Assembly: GCA_023418595.1 (NCBI GenBank)
Contig: JAEZZI010000006.1
Location: 310,001-374,000, forward strand
DNA: 64,000 bases
From: Pseudomonadota bacterium
GTDB taxonomy: Bacteria > Pseudomonadota > Alphaproteobacteria > Sphingomonadales > Sphingomonadaceae
Direction of reading: 5' to 3'
Positions 63,129 to 64,000 of this stretch are shown piece by piece. The notes under the pieces were generated by a model. It did no database searches and was not told where the DNA came from. It saw only the letters and a list, made by a program, of their open reading frames with translations. The first letter of the stretch is position 1; every line of letters starts with the position of its first letter. A program made the translations under genes and the position numbers.

Positions 63129-63163
63129 AACCGCCCTTTCCATGGGAAGGGGCGGTTTTTTAT
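63129..63163 (+). terminator. Intrinsic terminator after TonB receptor
   Basis: AACCGCCCTTTCC pairs with GGAAGGGGCGGTT (one mismatch) over a 3-base loop, followed by six T. It lies 48 bases after the receptor stop and could also serve the convergent racemase gene. Confidence 0.9.
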
Positions 63164-63230
63164 TGTCCGGTAAGCAAGAGTTCAGTCGCCGCGGACGACC
63201 TTGCGGCACATACGCTGTCAAAGCATATCT

Positions 63231-64000
63231 TCAGCCCCAGCGACGATCGAACCTTTCGCCCAGCCCGGTCAGCAGTTCGTACTGCGACAGTCCCGATTGC
63301 GTCGATCCGGTGCGCAGGTCGTAATCCACCGCAATCCAGTCGCCCTCCGCAACCGTCGGCATGGCGCTCACATCGACGATCAGCAAATCCATCGACACGC
63401 GCCCGCGAACGGGCAGCGCAATGTCGCCGACCCGCGCGCTTCCGACATTCGAAAACCCGCGCAGATACCCATCCGCATAGCCGATGTTGAGCACCGCGAG
63501 TTCGGCGTCGCCGGGCGCAGTCCAGCTGGCGTTGTAGCCAACGACGTCGCCGGCATGGACCCGGCGGCGCTGGATGACCTGTGCTTCGGGGAACACGACC
63601 TGACGGATGCGCCCTTCGGCGGCGGCACAGGGCACGCCGCCATAGAGCGCCAGCCCCGGTCGCGTCAGGTCGAACGCATAGTCGTGACCAAGCAGGATGC
63701 CGGCGCTGTTCGCCAGGCTGTACCGCCGCGCGCGGACACGGTCGCGGGCCAGTCCAAAGCGATTGAGCTGGAGCCGGTTGAGCGCATGCGCCTCGTCGGC
63801 GCAGGCCAGATGGCTCATCAGCGTGTCGATTTCCAGCCCGTCTAGCAGGCCCGAGCGTGCTTCCTCGATGCTCAGGCCCAGCCGGTTCATGCCGGTATCG
63901 ACCATCACGTCGCATACGCCGCCGCCCGCTTCCCGCCAGCGCTGGACCTGGCGCGCGGTGTTCAAAACCGGCCGCGCGATGCCGCTTTTGGCGAGGCCCA
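63231..64000 (-). CDS. alr: Alanine racemase, N-terminus missing
   Basis: The C-terminal 256 residues of a PLP-dependent racemase that makes D-alanine for peptidoglycan or for D-/L-alanine metabolism. The window ends before the catalytic lysine. The fragment shows DVMVDTGMNRLG, LANSAGIL, TRPGLALYGG and the second catalytic base in VVGYNASW, plus GRVSMDLLIVDVS with the substrate-binding methionine region. It continues past the right edge in frame, so the gene is simply cut by the window. It converges with the TonB receptor gene. Confidence 0.92.
   Translation of the reverse strand, partial: GLAKSGIARPVLNTARQVQRWREAGGGVCDVMVDTGMNRLGLSIEEARSGLLDGLEIDTLMSHLACADEAHALNRLQLNRFGLARDRVRARRYSLANSAGILLGHDYAFDLTRPGLALYGGVPCAAAEGRIRQVVFPEAQVIQRRRVHAGDVVGYNASWTAPGDAELAVLNIGYADGYLRGFSNVGSARVGDIALPVRGRVSMDLLIVDVSAMPTVAEGDWIAVDYDLRTGSTQSGLSQYELLTGLGERFDRRWG

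Overview
This looks like chromosomal DNA of a high-GC alphaproteobacterium of the sphingomonad type. Supporting signs are two long TonB-dependent receptors of the VTGSRI kind, an O-glycosylation ligase of the exosortase-associated family, a 1011-residue bifunctional PutA without an N-terminal ribbon-helix-helix domain, a five-step hut pathway ending in HutF and HutG, several scattered polyhydroxyalkanoate (PHA) genes, and many long intergenic palindromes of recurring families. No rRNA, tRNA or CRISPR array was seen. The species cannot be fixed from the sequence alone.

Layout. Positions 1 to about 1925 are one end of a prophage or phage satellite, all on the minus strand: a truncated prohead protease, an excisionase-like HTH protein, a small unknown protein, a block of short repeats around an A+T-rich core, and a small protein resembling the winged-helix tail of P4-type primases. 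From 2053 to 5282 is a plus-strand polysaccharide or glycosylation operon (small membrane protein, O-ligase, asparagine-synthase-like enzyme). It is followed by a secreted beta-helix protein, a DJ-1/PfpI protein, topoisomerase IB and an MscS channel. 9822-21989 holds putA, a MaoC dehydratase, a thiolase, a flavin/PNPOx-like protein, a YkvA protein, phaZ, an ABC exporter, a saccharopine-dehydrogenase-like reductase and chrA.

22107-36401 is almost entirely minus strand: a small membrane protein with rnr, a DUF885 hydrolase, an EamA exporter, a PRC-barrel lipoprotein, modB and modA, a phasin, an AbgT transporter, a small beta protein, a fused M16 peptidase, and a multi-pass membrane protein coupled to a glycosyltransferase. 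Two more glycosyltransferases diverge from these (37211-39087). 39091-45705 carries a penicillin-acylase-family enzyme, an M28 peptidase and clpB. 45731-49846 has a TonB-dependent receptor flanked by small exported proteins.

49868-56644 is the histidine utilisation locus: hutI-hutH-hutG-hutU on the minus strand, divergent from hutF. HutH, HutU, HutI, HutF and HutG together would convert histidine to glutamate plus formate by the deiminase route. 56703-59555 is a PHA cluster: phaR diverges from a compact PhaC-like protein and a PhaA thiolase. With the phasin at 29.8 kb and the depolymerase at 15.8 kb, PHA synthesis, granule coating and mobilisation are all represented; no phaB lies in the window. 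A second TonB receptor and a truncated alanine racemase close the window.

The most unusual items are the origin-like repeat array beside a free-standing candidate origin-binding protein, a palindromic repeat carried in frame inside rnr, the class III-like PhaC with no visible partner subunit, and a perfect CTGC/GCAG-bearing palindrome inside that gene that could be a PhaR operator.
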